Assembly (NCBI GenBank): GCA_963678675.1
Contig: OY783200.1
Span: 8,878,501-8,942,500 of the forward strand
Direction: 5' to 3'
DNA: 64,000 bases
From: Xiphydria camelus
Taxonomy: Eukaryota > Arthropoda > Insecta > Hymenoptera > Xiphydriidae
The notes under the pieces are model-generated. The model saw nothing but the letters and a program-made list of their open reading frames with translations. It searched no databases and was not told where the DNA came from. This document shows positions 43,503 to 54,358 of this stretch, one piece after another (position 1 is the first letter of the stretch; the number at the start of each line of letters is the position of its first letter). The translations under genes and the position numbers were made by a program.

Positions 43503-46500
43503 CTAAGTTTCTTTTGAGGTTGTAGGCTCATCAGAGTTTTTTCGCCTTTTTGATGTTACTAGTTGTTCAATATAACCCTCAATATTATCCTGAATGTCTT
43601 CAACATCTATCTCACATTCCGGATCTGGTTCATAATGTGCAGAATATTCTCTTGATTCGTTTAGATCTCTTTCTACATCGATAGGGAAATTCTCCTCGTC
43701 GTCTTTGTCGTCTAATTCGACCACTTCCAAAGTATTCGAACAAGATTTACCCTGGCAAAATGCACAGAGTACTGAGCAATACAAACCTGCTTTGCGGCAG
43801 CTACAAACTGCATTACAACCTTTAGCGCATTTACAAGAAATAAGTTTGAGTAATTCTTGGGGAGCTGCGTCTTGTAAAATAGCAATGGGCATTAACCCAT
43901 TCTTAGAATTTTTCCATCCCCAATCTAAAGCTGATTTGTCATTTCCATACCATAGCTGTACCTGATGGTAAGTACGGAAGGAGTGCAAGCGAGCTGCATC
44001 TTTGGTTGGCGGTAACGATGCTAAGTTTGGTAAGCTTTTGCTAATAGATTGTACGAAACACTGATATCTGTATTTATTTAATGAGTCGCATTTTTTTGAT
44101 CCATACAGATGAAGAAGAAATTGTTCTCCAACTTTGTCTATATCCGCTGGGGATGCGTTTGGATCTTGAAATATTTGTACAGCTTTCTGTAATTCTTTTT
44201 CTTTCTGTAAAACTTTAATGAATTTCATTTTTCCCTGCCTGTATAGTGCGGATGTAGTATCGCAGCCACTAAATGCGTGTAGAAATAAAATGTTGTCCAT
44301 AATTGAAGCATCTAAATTCATATTATGAGGTGCATACATTCTACTTTGCGACTTTCCCCTGCCTGGCTTTAGAAAATAAATATTAGAGCGAGACCCATTT
44401 AAGGCGGTAAGAATTACTAGTAAATCGGTGTCATCGCCAAATATAATTACCGTTTTATAGTAATTTGAATGTTCAATTGCTGTGTTGACAATTAATGTAT
44501 CAGCATCTTCATCAGCCTGCTTGACTCTGAAACCTTCGTTCGTCAAACGTTTACAAATCATTGAGATTATTCGACATTTATTCCTCTCATTTGACAAGAA
44601 TTTTCCCTGAGACACAGTTGCCGTCATTTTGTCATCAAAATGAATTTCCGGTGTTGAACCAATCTTTAATCGGCGAAGTCGCTCAGCAGTCTTAGTGCTT
44701 TTTGCTGCAGCATCCTCGGGGTATCCATCAAAAACTATTACTGCATTTCCTGAGTAATGTCTTTTTACATACTCAACGTATTTATCCAAAATGGCACAAT
44801 ATGATTCTCGTTGATGCCAGACAATTTTGTGGAGTAAAAATCCCCCGTCTATCACATGAAGAGTATTTTCAGAGTCTAGTTGGCTTTCAGTGGGCACAAA
44901 GGCATCATATAGGGCAGATTTTTGGGTTTTGCGCATCCCTATCTCGTCGAAGAGTGAAAGTGGATAAGGAGCTAGTTCGTATTGGAAGTAACCTTCTAAC
45001 TGTTCCTCAGATCTCTTGAGAAATGAAATTCTTTGGAAAAGCAAAGTGGGGTTAATGGGAATCGTTCTGTTTCCCAGTTTTACTCCTGAGTTAGTAGCTC
45101 CAATTGCCGATACTCTATTTTTACGTTTAAACTTGATACTGGCGAAGTTGACGTCACGAAGATCTGTCATAGCAGATATGCCAATTTCATATGCATTTTG
45201 GCAATCAACTTTCTCATCTCCAGTAACTCCGGTACTGATAGACCTAATGTCATTGGTTAGTGGAAAAGGTGGATGTTCAGAGAACCAATCTGTGAATTTC
45301 TCTGTATCCGCGTTGTCTCTTGATACTCGCGTAGTTCTGCTATCTATATGCTGTTCTGTGGTATGTAAAGAAATATTGCAATAACTTTCAATTGCTTCCG
45401 AAACACTTAATAGAATGGGCATTGAGATAATCCATTTTGACAACGTTGAGTCGCTGATACCTCGTCCATGAGTGAGTCCTCCACTGCTTTTCATAGATCG
45501 CATCAAAGTTTGCTCAATTGTCATGTCGGTCCAAATTCCTGCCCAAAACTTGTCCGAGCGCCTAACTGTGAAGTAGCCTTTTTCAACGAAGGCAGAATAT
45601 TCATCGGGATTTAATTTTTCTTGCAAATCAAGCATGTCTTGAAGGTAGAGATGAGCTGATTTTGCGTACAAGAAATGACCGCTTGCATGAAAAAATGGTA
45701 TCATTTTTTGTATACTTTCTAAATGTAATTTCCATTTGCCAGAACGCTCGCTTTCAACAAATTGCTTTATTAAAATAACCATTTGAAAATATTGAACCCA
45801 TAACTGAGCAGTTGGGCCATTATCTCGAAGTTTATTTAAGCTGTCCATAAACTTGCGTAACAATTCCTTTAGTAAGTTCTCTTCAGTTTCACCAAGGCCA
45901 TCGGGATTTAGTAGATGGAGTTCCAGAAATGCGTGTTCCTCGGCAGTCATATCTGTCTTACTCAAAATAATTTTTGCTAAGGCAAGGTGGGCTAGCGTAT
46001 GGGCTCTTAGTGCTCTTGCATAGGCATGTCCATTTAACATTTTATCGACAGAGGCGCTTGCATACACAGTCCCGAAAAGTTCTTTCAGTCCACTCCCATT
46101 CATTATGTAGCCTATGGCGCCCATGAAAGACATCAACAAATGAAAACCTCCGAGCCTTACTATGACATTATTTAATTCAGAACCTTCCATGCTAGATGCA
46201 ACGATTTCGCGCGCTTTGATATAGAGAGGTTGATCGAAAGTTACAAAGCAAGTTTTCTGTTTATTTGCCTTGCATTGTTCTATTGCAGTTAAAAGTACAG
46301 TATATATCGTGTCATAGTCAGAGGGCGGAGCGTTGGTAAATGGAAGACAAAGAATGCGTGATTTATCGTAATGTTGATGTGCAGTTACTCTCTCCATGTA
46401 GCCATTCCAGCCATCTGGAATCTGCCGCGACTTCCCATAAAACCATAAAAAATCCGTAATAGATGGCAAGATTTCTTTGGACATCGATGTTATTTCTTTT

Positions 46501-47999
46501 AAATCTTTGACTTTTATTTTCAGTAAGCCACAGCTGTCCGTTTTACAAAAAAATTTTAATGGAACTTGTCCTAATCCTCCAACAGATCTTGCTGAGGGCA
46601 TTTCTTTTACCCTTGCAACGCATGTCTTAGAGGAGACCGAAAAATGGGGGGTGACGCACTGAATTCCTCCCATAGAGTGAAATGTATTCATACCATCAAT
46701 TGTACAAACATTGACATCTGCGTTGTCAAACACGAACTGCGAAAATGAGTCTCCTATCTGTATAACAGGAGGGTGTAACATTGCCGATACTTGAAAACGT
46801 ACTGCTTCATCGTAGGTTGAACAGAAACTAAAGGCAGATAGTATATTTATAAGTTGCTTCGATCCGTATTTTTTATTCATAAAAGAGGAGAGCCCGACTT
46901 GAAGCCCCGATACAAAAGATTTTGGTCGAACCGCTGCTATAATAGCATGAGCAATCGCCACGCATTTAGTTTCGTACTTTTGCATAGAACCTTTTTTGTT
47001 TTTAAAAATTATGGTCTTAAGTAAGCAGTCAAGAGTTGATGGTACATCTTTTTTCACATCTTTTAGGAAGTCATCTGTTTGTGGATAATGCTCAGTATCA
47101 TAAATTTTTAGTCTGATGTCTTCACAGATAATTTCCGCCGCTGCTTTTACAATTCGCATGCGTTCTTCTTCTACATTGCTTTTCTGATCTGTGTACCATT
47201 GTTTTGATAAAATTTTATGACCTGTATTTCGAAAGCAAACAATGGGTTTTTTTTTCCTAAGTGTTGTAACGGTAATCTCGTCTCCGTATTTCTCTAATAA
47301 TTTTGATCTTATTGTTCTATTTGCAGGAATCTGACCTTCAAATCCCTCAAATATTTCATCGAAAGAAAATTGACATTCTTCACGGTTTGTTTCCAGAAAA
47401 GCATAAGCATATTTCATTGCTTCTGAAACATCGGTATATTCAGGGTGACCAATTTTTTTACCTGTATTTGGAGCACGGTAGAACTTTTTAATACATGACT
47501 TATGATACCGGGCTTCTGCTGCAACTAAATCAACAGTACTAATACGCACAGCAATTTCTTTGCTCCACTCGTCATCTCTATTTTCAGCAATTCCAAGAAT
47601 AGTATTTTTGATGGTAATTGTTTCAACTAGTTGCACAGTATCACGGTTTCCAACAAGTTTCTTGCTTTCTTTTTTAAGAAAGTTTTCCGCCGCTTCTTTT
47701 GCACAAAAAAGACAATCTTTTTTAAAATCGAAACCAGGGACATTAATTCGTGAACTTGATGATAACTTTAATTTGACACTCGATCCTAATAACGCTACCG
47801 TACTCCTCTCTTTTGTGTACATTTTTCGGCAGTTATCATGCACAGTTACATTGCTTAAGCCTTTAAAAATAGTATCCTTACCATCCCGACGTTTAACACT
47901 AAAGCTTATCAAAGTTTTCAAACCTTTAGTTTTCACAACACACGTTCGTCCATCACTTAAGCTGCTATCACAGATTAAACAGTTTTCCACACTTGCCAT
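43503..47999 (-). CDS. 1498-aa transposase-like protein with FEN/XPG nuclease and CXC cluster
   Basis: Start MASVENCLICDSSLSDGRTC, no stop until 43503. Residues 1-170: cysteine/histidine pairs (C7-C10, C96-C99, H166-C169), likely zinc-binding. Residues 420-830: candidate RNase-H-like transposase region with FVFDNADVNVCTIDG (D425), FVTFDQPLYIKARE (D589) and TIEQTLMRSMKSSGG (E829); this DDE assignment is inference. Residues 1049-1250: all acidic motifs of a FEN/XPG 5'-nuclease in order, VIDGGFLLHK (D1051), VIVFDGYP (D1091), ADEDADTLIV (1162-1167), FGDDTDLLVIL (D1189-D1192), FSGCDTTSALYR (D1247). Residues 1389-1420: CXC-type cluster CKCAKGCNAVCSCRKAGLYC. Acidic C-terminal tail. Such a protein would cut and join element DNA in the nucleus, with the nuclease processing flaps. 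Academ elements encode XPG-like nucleases; the fit is by recall. Confidence 0.8.
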   Translation of the reverse strand: MASVENCLICDSSLSDGRTCVVKTKGLKTLISFSVKRRDGKDTIFKGLSNVTVHDNCRKMYTKERSTVALLGSSVKLKLSSSSRINVPGFDFKKDCLFCAKEAAENFLKKESKKLVGNRDTVQLVETITIKNTILGIAENRDDEWSKEIAVRISTVDLVAAEARYHKSCIKKFYRAPNTGKKIGHPEYTDVSEAMKYAYAFLETNREECQFSFDEIFEGFEGQIPANRTIRSKLLEKYGDEITVTTLRKKKPIVCFRNTGHKILSKQWYTDQKSNVEEERMRIVKAAAEIICEDIRLKIYDTEHYPQTDDFLKDVKKDVPSTLDCLLKTIIFKNKKGSMQKYETKCVAIAHAIIAAVRPKSFVSGLQVGLSSFMNKKYGSKQLINILSAFSFCSTYDEAVRFQVSAMLHPPVIQIGDSFSQFVFDNADVNVCTIDGMNTFHSMGGIQCVTPHFSVSSKTCVARVKEMPSARSVGGLGQVPLKFFCKTDSCGLLKIKVKDLKEITSMSKEILPSITDFLWFYGKSRQIPDGWNGYMERVTAHQHYDKSRILCLPFTNAPPSDYDTIYTVLLTAIEQCKANKQKTCFVTFDQPLYIKAREIVASSMEGSELNNVIVRLGGFHLLMSFMGAIGYIMNGSGLKELFGTVYASASVDKMLNGHAYARALRAHTLAHLALAKIILSKTDMTAEEHAFLELHLLNPDGLGETEENLLKELLRKFMDSLNKLRDNGPTAQLWVQYFQMVILIKQFVESERSGKWKLHLESIQKMIPFFHASGHFLYAKSAHLYLQDMLDLQEKLNPDEYSAFVEKGYFTVRRSDKFWAGIWTDMTIEQTLMRSMKSSGGLTHGRGISDSTLSKWIISMPILLSVSEAIESYCNISLHTTEQHIDSRTTRVSRDNADTEKFTDWFSEHPPFPLTNDIRSISTGVTGDEKVDCQNAYEIGISAMTDLRDVNFASIKFKRKNRVSAIGATNSGVKLGNRTIPINPTLLFQRISFLKRSEEQLEGYFQYELAPYPLSLFDEIGMRKTQKSALYDAFVPTESQLDSENTLHVIDGGFLLHKIVWHQRESYCAILDKYVEYVKRHYSGNAVIVFDGYPEDAAAKSTKTAERLRRLKIGSTPEIHFDDKMTATVSQGKFLSNERNKCRIISMICKRLTNEGFRVKQADEDADTLIVNTAIEHSNYYKTVIIFGDDTDLLVILTALNGSRSNIYFLKPGRGKSQSRMYAPHNMNLDASIMDNILFLHAFSGCDTTSALYRQGKMKFIKVLQKEKELQKAVQIFQDPNASPADIDKVGEQFLLHLYGSKKCDSLNKYRYQCFVQSISKSLPNLASLPPTKDAARLHSFRTYHQVQLWYGNDKSALDWGWKNSKNGLMPIAILQDAAPQELLKLISCKCAKGCNAVCSCRKAGLYCSVLCAFCQGKSCSNTLEVVELDDKDDEENFPIDVERDLNESREYSAHYEPDPECEIDVEDIQDNIEGYIEQLVTSKRRKNSDEPTTSKET

Positions 48000-48428
48000 T
48001 GTCTTTTTGCGGCGAAACTTTGCATATACACAAAGACACTACAGACTTACTAATGGTATAATTTTGCTAACGAAAGACAAGCTATACGAAGCTCTTTCTG
48101 CAACAAATTACAGACGACTGCCTGACAAAAAAGAAATTTCTTAAAGCTAAACTAACTAACTTGGGTTTGAAGTACTCGTAAGTGGGAAAATTCGGAAGCG
48201 TATTGGCCGGAATATTAGTAGTAGGAGGTATACAGAAATGGGTGTACGCGGTACAGATGGAAGGTATTAGGAACCGAGTCCTCGTTACGTGCGGGACTCG
48301 AGAAGGAAAGCCAGAAATTGCGGGCATAAAAAACGGCCCGAGAACACCTCAGTTCCGAGTGGCAGTTAGGTACAGAGATGCAAGTTTATGAGGAACCGAA
48401 TCCCCGTCACGTGCGGGACTTGGACGGG
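48000..48428. other. 5' leader of the Academ-like gene with 120-bp tandem repeat
   Basis: Between the start codon and the right inverted repeat. A unit of about 119-122 bases (GTACAGATGG... through GGAACCGAGTCCTCGTTACG) starting near 48251 is repeated from about 48370 into the inverted repeat. The promoter must lie here or in the repeat; no motif can be asserted. Confidence 0.6.
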
Positions 48429-49046
48429 AAAACTCGAAATTGCGGGCATTAAAAAACGCCCGAGAAAAAGTGGTAGACTGTCCTTGGTAACACCCGAACG
48501 AGAGGCTCGATCGGGAAAGCCCGACTTTCCCTATCCAGATGTTTACACCCGACATTCCTTGTCTAGGTGCTTACAGAGTTAATGACCTTGAATTAAACAT
48601 TTCGTATAAAACAGGAGTAGGGTTGGCCGATAGAAAACAAATATGAATGCAATCATGAAAGCATAATAGCAGTTACTTGCTTTTAAATATGCCTAGAATA
48701 AAGAAAATAATAAATGCCTATAATGTACCCAGCTTTTGATGTCCATATAACTTCGAACCAAATGGTCGCACGGAAAAACACATACAACATTTTTTATAGA
48801 TAATTTAATTTACTTTCATTTTGGTAACTACATATTTTGCCCTAAAGTTTATAGAAATCGAGTTATTGACAAATAATGAAGAAAAACCATTTTTTTAGCC
48901 GCTTTTCTTAAGATGGCGGCCAAATCCGGGCTTTCTGGGGGGTGCAAATTTAATACGTGCTTTTTAACACCAAATCAAACAAATTGAAATTATTTCCAGC
49001 TTGTCCGGAATTGCTTCCGTTATCAATGCCCTTATCGACTGGCCTA
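48429..49046. repeat. Right long terminal inverted repeat
   Basis: Reverse complement of 42560-43188; ends CGACTGGCC followed by TA. Confidence 0.9.
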
Positions 49047-49780
49047 GTAGCAGTTTTCCATTCTTCTAGACATGTACCTTTTATTAACGAAGCGTTAATC
49101 AGTTTCATTAATTCCCTTTTATAATATGGAAGCTTGCTTTTAATAGATCACTAGATATTCCCTTATCTGTTCCTTTTTTCTTTGACAACCCCATTATAAT
49201 TCTTTCTAGCTTGTATACATCTATCAATTCAAAGTTCTCTATAAAACCTCCTTATTTTCTATAATATGAATAATTTTCTTACTGTTCCTATATTCCCCTG
49301 TGGACTTAATAATATTATCAATGCTTTGTATATGAATTAAATTTATTCGCTATATTACATTCCTCCATATTTTCTAATATTTCAAAATCTACATAATCTA
49401 TTTCGCTCGCACTCGTGGTCTCTCCTCTTATTAGTATAATACTTTAAGCGTTTTCCACATCATTGTGGAGTCACTTTTATAGTTATCTATCATTTGTTCA
49501 TAATATTCCTTCTTTTTCTTCCTAATCAATTTAACTACTACGTTTCTTTCAATCTTAAATTGCATCCAGTCCCGGTCATCACAGGTATATATTACTTTCA
49601 TATATGCTTCATCTCTTTTCATTGTCGCTAGTCGTATATCATCTGAATACCATTTTTCCCTTCCCATATTTTCGGAATTTTAAACGTTTTCTTTGGTGCA
49701 ACTAGATCTAATGCATCTACTATAGTCTGTACAAATTTATCTGCTCTTTCATTTACATCTAAATCATCTCTATTGGGATT
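49047..49780 (-). pseudogene. LINE piece 2: linker and start of reverse transcriptase
   Basis: From the right: NPNRDDLDVNERADKFVQTI, VDALDLVAPKKTFKIPKIWE, frameshift, KWYSDDIRLATMKRDEAYMK, MIDNYKSDSTMMWKTLK. Then come degraded reverse transcriptase finger motifs (KKKGTDKGISSDLLK) and EEWKTAT at the junction with the 6.5-kb element. Stops and indels show the LINE was already decaying or has decayed since. Confidence 0.75.
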
Positions 49781-49899
49781 TGACCCGAGGGCGCCACCGT
49801 CGATTCGGAACTAACACAATCGGGCTGGCCGTCAGCTGTAGCGACGAATACACACGGGCGCTCATTGCATTTGCTAACGACTTATTATCAAAACAAAAG

Positions 49900-51711
49900 G
49901 CCATGTTCTTATTATTAAGTGAACTTTTCGAATTTCTGAACGCTACGCCGAGAAGTCGAAATTGTGTTGAAGGCCAGTCTGTAATAAACGCGGGTCACTT
50001 GGTTTACTGTGGAAAAACAGCTGAGGATGACGAGCACTTCGATCTACTGGCGTATTGTTTACAAACGTCGGATCTACAAGGAAATCCTCACGAAATTAAG
50101 GCAGTGATACACAAAAAAGGCCAGATTATATCTGCAGAGTGTAGTTGTGCAGCCGGATTGAGCGAAAAATGTAAACACGTAGCCGCAGTGTTATTATTCT
50201 GTACCCAGTAAGTTTTCGGTGCTATTTGAACGATAAAATACTTGTATAAATAATTTTTGAATATAAATAATTACATATACGTTATGATATATATTTTTTT
50301 TCAGTAACGATCTCACTAAAATCGAGACAGTTTCATCTACGAATAAAAAATGTACATGGAGCAATCCTCGTAACTCGTGTTTGGAGCAGTACGAACCCAA
50401 GCCATTGAGCAGCCACGATTGTTTTGATATTGTCCAAAATCGCCTACAATTTCCAGATGATGTCAGGATGGCAATACGGGAGAAATTATTTTCTAATAAT
50501 TTGAAATCTGCACTATCTCAGCACGTGTATGGGAATTAATGATTGATCAATTTACTGCTTCTTTTTCCACAATCATGATGAAGTAATTCAAATCAAATTT
50601 GCACATCGAATCAATTTTTTACAGAAATTATCAGCAATCTTTATACCGTTTTTTAATTTCATTCTTTAGAATGAATATATGGTCTACTGTTAAGAGATTT
50701 TCACTAATCATTGTTATATCATCAAATTTGTAAATATTGCTCCTTTGAGAATGATTTTTCATGAAATGATGGTGAAATGGTAATCTTACTTCATCATATT
50801 CGGCATAGTGATGCAAATCATTGCTCTTATTTTGGTTTCTGCCATTTTCACCTTCATTTGTTTGTAATAGAGAGGGAAGGCACCCTTGTGTGGAGAAAAT
50901 ACTAGAATCCCCAGCACCTGAATACGCACGTCGAATCCAAATCCTTATCGACCAACAATCATCTTCGGAAGTCCTATCGAAATTATCCAACATATCTCAT
51001 AGACCTTTGAGAGAATGCTGTGAGCGTGTGTTCGAAAGATATGCTCAAGAAGCTTACTCTATCTGTACACAGAGCAAAGAGTTTTTCAGTATTTGGAAGC
51101 AGCAGCGACAATTCAGAATAACAGGCTCTAGGTGTTATGGATTGTATACATATAGAAAAAATATCCGGGCTGATTGGGAAAATAAATCTTCAAAATACTT
51201 CTATGCACCAGAGGTGTCAAATCAATATTTGAGACACGGTTTGAAATTTGAATCTCACGCTCGAAAATTATACGAAGAGATCGAATCTATCAAAGTCTTT
51301 GAATGTGGACTTATCATTTCAGTAGAAAATCCTTGGATAGGTTATTCCCCAGACGGTATTATATTTGAGGAAGATATACCAGTCAAACTATTAGAGATCA
51401 AGTGCCCTTATGCAGGAAAAAACCAGACTATCGATGAAGTTGCGAAAACTTTAAGCTATCTTCAAGTTGACAAAAAAAATAATACCATCCTCAAAACGAA
51501 ACACACCTACTATGCCCAGATTCAGTTCGGTATGGCTATTTTGAATCTGAAACAGACGGATTTTGTTTTATATGCACCTCACGACAACAGCATCAAAATA
51601 ATACCCGTCCAATTTGACCAAAAATTTGCTGAAGATTTATTCTCCTCCTTAAAAGTAATTTTTTTCGATCACATGCTACATTTTTTATGTACAAATGAAA
51701 AATCTACGTGA
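49900..51711 (+). CDS. SWIM-finger YqaJ-type nuclease, three exons
   Basis: Exon 1 (ATG about 49900 to 50209) reads FLLLSELFEFLNATPRSRNC, SVINAGHLVYCGK and the SWIM motif CSCAAGLSEKCKHVAAVLL, donor GTAAGT. Exon 2 (about 50304-50538) follows TTTTTTTCAG and continues DLTKIETVSSTNKKCTWSNP. Exon 3 (about 50870-51711), after TTTGTAATAG, carries the YqaJ nuclease: QYLRHGLKFESHARKLYEEI (Glu), WIGYSPDGIIFEE (Asp), LLEIKCPYAGK (Glu-x-Lys). It ends HMLHFLCTNEKST. YqaJ/lambda-exonuclease enzymes degrade or resect DNA ends; the SWIM finger may bind DNA or protein. Splice ends of exons 2 and 3 are approximate. The role of this second protein in ISL2EU transposition is not known to me. Confidence 0.75.
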
Positions 51712-51869
51712 TTGTCCATGTGTTTTATTGGTCACAACTTCTTATTGTGTGTATTAGAATGTCAATAAAATTACAATCAAATACGAAACACTTGTGAATA
51801 TACATTTTTTATTCCTCTTTATGCCTGTACATATTTTCAAATATCATTTCTTGTTTCTAATATTATTGC

Positions 51870-53450
51870 TTATGAGTTGAATTTATCATTTTTCAGAATT
51901 GGTGTACTCATATTGACAACAGCAGCTATAATTGTTAATATTTCTTCACCTTTCTTAACAAGACCCGCAGGCATTCGTGAGCTTAAGACATTGAATACTT
52001 TGAGTCTTTGATTAGCACGTTCAACGTGAACTCGAGCTTTCGCAATCTGTGCATTGAGTAATGCTTCTTCTTTAGAGAATTGGCGTTTTTCTCTCAAGAA
52101 AGGAGGACGTACCAATTGAATATCTTTATTCTTACACAGTTTATCAACTCGAAACCCTTTATCAACCATTATGGATTCGCCTTTTTCTAAACGATTCAGT
52201 ATTTCACTTTGCTCGAATATCGCATCATCCGAAACTCTCCCCCCATACATTCTACTAACAAACGATATTAAACCACCAGGAGTCACTCCTGTCATGAATT
52301 TAATGGTATATGTACTTTTGTATCGGGAATACGTTGCTATCTGACAACATAACTTTTTCGGCCTTTGAATGAATACTTCTGTACAATCTAGAACAATTCT
52401 CACGTCAGAGAAATTATTGAAGCATTCAGGTATGTTTCTAGAAATTTCTTCTCTACTAGGAAAAGGTATTGCTTCTTTCAAAGAATTGTACAAGACATCA
52501 ATCATGTTGAGAATAATTCTTCTACATCCAGAGATTGACGAGTGCTTGAACAAGACCGTGAGAACCGAATAGGATAGGTTATGTTTTAACTTTACGAAGG
52601 TCATAATGATTTTACTCCGAATATTGAATCGCGAAGAATTATACTTCAGATACGCTAGTTTGACGACCTCGATTATTACATTCAAAAGCTCAAAATTGGG
52701 GATTCCAGTCATCGTGCTAAGTTCCTTTTCACTGGTAATGACATCACAGAAATCCGTAGTTAAATCTCCACTCTTGACATGCACACCGAAATCTACAAAC
52801 TTTTCAACAACTGCTGGATCGTCTTCTTCAGAGAATCTTGGACTAGTTTCGTCGGGTAAATGATTGTGATCAGTTGAATTTTCCACATTCTTTTCAAGGG
52901 CAGCTGACTCCAGTCGTTTTTCCCTTTGTAATCTTCTTTCTGTTCTGTCACCTCGTTTTCTAATTTCATCTTCTTGTACTTCCTTCTCTGTAGCAGTTTT
53001 CGGTAAATTACAAGAGGGCACTGCATTGTTTTTCAGATACCTTTTCCGTTTACCTTCAAGTTCTAGAGGAATTAAAGATCGTGTTAGCAAAAAAAAATTG
53101 TTCACCTGCATTGTGCGAAAAAAGTATCAATGAATAACACAGAAGCCGATCCAATCGAATTTACCTGGTAAAATGTAATCAGATCTTTTGAAATGTAAGG
53201 AGCAGACTTGCATGTGAGATGTGATGTCTTTTCCGATCTTCAAAACTCGTTGCCACATTTGTCGACAGTCAATTTTGTCATAATTTCCGAATGCATTTTC
53301 CGTTTTGGCAAAGTATTTACCCGGTTTTGGGAAATAGTGGAAACGTAGAGTGGGTTCACTGTATGCTTTACTCTGACACCCGTAGACACAACAATACATC
53401 CGACTTTTAGTTTTCTTGGGTGAAAACCTGGTCCCCGAACTGTCTTCCAT
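51870..53450 (-). CDS. THAP-DDE_4 transposase of the ISL2EU-like element, two exons
   Basis: Exon 1 (53450-53165) starts MEDSSGTRFSPKKTKSRMYC and contains the THAP C2CH ligands CCVYGCQS and VCSLHFKRSDYILP, donor GTAAAT. Exon 2 (53062-51870), after TTCCTCTAG, continues LEGKRKRYLKNNAVPSCNLP, the end of the THAP domain. It then has a charged linker, a helical region (LSYSVLTVLFKHSSIS) and the DDE_Tnp_4 core: IVLDCTEVFIQRPK (Asp), ESIMVDKGFRVDKLC (Asp), ARVHVERANQRLKVFN (Glu). Stop at 51870. About 470 residues, no disruptions. THAP finds the element ends; the DDE core cuts and joins. Confidence 0.83.
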
Positions 53451-53610
53451 ATTATTGATCCGCACTTTTGTTATAAAATAATAGAATAACAAACAAATTA
53501 GTTGAGCGCTTGTGTCAACGAGACTATGCCGCTCTCACAGCTGACCGGTACCGCAGCCCGATTGTGGTAGTTCCGACTTCTGCCGCGAGACAGCGTAGCT
53601 GCAACGGTCA

Positions 53611-54030
53611 ATTCCCAATATTCTATCCTTTCTTCTATGGCTTTAGAGAAATCTCCTATATGGAATTTACTGTAATCCCTGCTTACGAACTCTCTATATT
53701 TATCTCTCTTATCATTTTTCTTCAGTTCTATATTTATCCACGAGTGATCCGTTATCTTCGGCGTTTCATACACTTTACAATTTATCTCATTATTTGCAAA
53801 AACTAAATCTATTATTGTTTTGCTATTATTTGTAACTCTCATTGGTTTGTCAATATACTGTTTCATACCTAAATATGCCATTTCTGTTTTCAGTTTTTTC
53901 GCATAGAAAGTGTCTACCATTAAATCTATATTAAAGTCTCCTATTACTATACATTGACCTTTTGTTACCAATAGCTCTACTATATTCTGTAAGGATTTGC
54001 ATAATCCTTTGGTGTCGTTGGTCTGGATGT
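53611..54030 (-). pseudogene. LINE piece 1: endonuclease
   Basis: Minus-strand translation KGLCKSLQNIVELLVTKGQC, IVIGDFNIDLM, KPMRVTNNSKTIIDLVFANN and KITDHSWINIELK, the central and C-terminal endonuclease motifs. It then runs RDYSKFHIGDFSKAIEERIE up to the ISL2EU junction and continues in sense at 49780. Upstream of 54030 the frame is lost. Confidence 0.8.
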
Positions 54031-54358
54031 ACCTCTGGTGTCTGCACGCTGCTTTCTGTTATTTCTGGGCTCCTCTTGATTACCCTCTTGTATTGTTTGA
54101 TACCATGATCTTCCTGCGCTGCTTGATGCAGTCTGTGTCATCGATGGTGTGTGTGGAGGGATTCTAGGTATCTCTTACATTCCGTTTGCTGATTTTATTT
54201 TTCCTCGCAGCGCACATAGGGCAAAATGACACATTTACGGCGCCAAAACTATTTATTATAAAAAGCTGTTTAAAAAATGCCTTCCTTAGCTATTTTTACT
54301 GTTTCTTACCTAAATTGAAGTCATTTTGGATTTTAGAAGTAAGAATTTGTATTCTCTT

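Larger units (their letters stand above)
42560..49046 (-). mobile_element. Academ-like DNA transposon, 6.49 kb, long inverted repeats, TA duplication
   Basis: The ends GGCCAGTCG and CGACTGGCC begin inverted repeats of about 0.62 kb (42560-43188 and 48429-49046), with a small unaligned stretch near the left tip. TA is present on both sides. Removing the element and one TA restores an in-frame LINE reading (EWKTAT then TIIPIPKV), which proves the boundaries and the 2-bp duplication. One 1498-codon ORF fills the middle. The combination of transposase-like region, XPG/FEN nuclease and CXC cluster points to the Academ superfamily. I recall 3-4 bp duplications for Academ, so the TA is a difference worth checking. 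Confidence 0.75.
49781..53610. mobile_element. ISL2EU-like DNA transposon, 3.83 kb, both genes open
   Basis: The ends share imperfect inverted repeats of about 80 bases. Left TGACCCGAGGGCGCC...CGGAACTAACACAATCGGGC; right, read inward, TGACCGTTGCAGC...CGGAACTACCACAATCGGGC, then GTCAGCTGT in both. ATT borders both ends; the true duplication (AT in known ISL2EU) is ambiguous by one base. Two genes face inward: SWIM-YqaJ from the left and THAP-DDE from the right. That pairing is the known hallmark of ISL2EU. Flanks are LINE endonuclease and linker sequence. Confidence 0.82.

Noticed and set aside
50631..50993. Minus-strand frame opposite the SWIM-YqaJ gene
   Set aside because: Antisense of intron 2 and the start of the nuclease exon; no motif.
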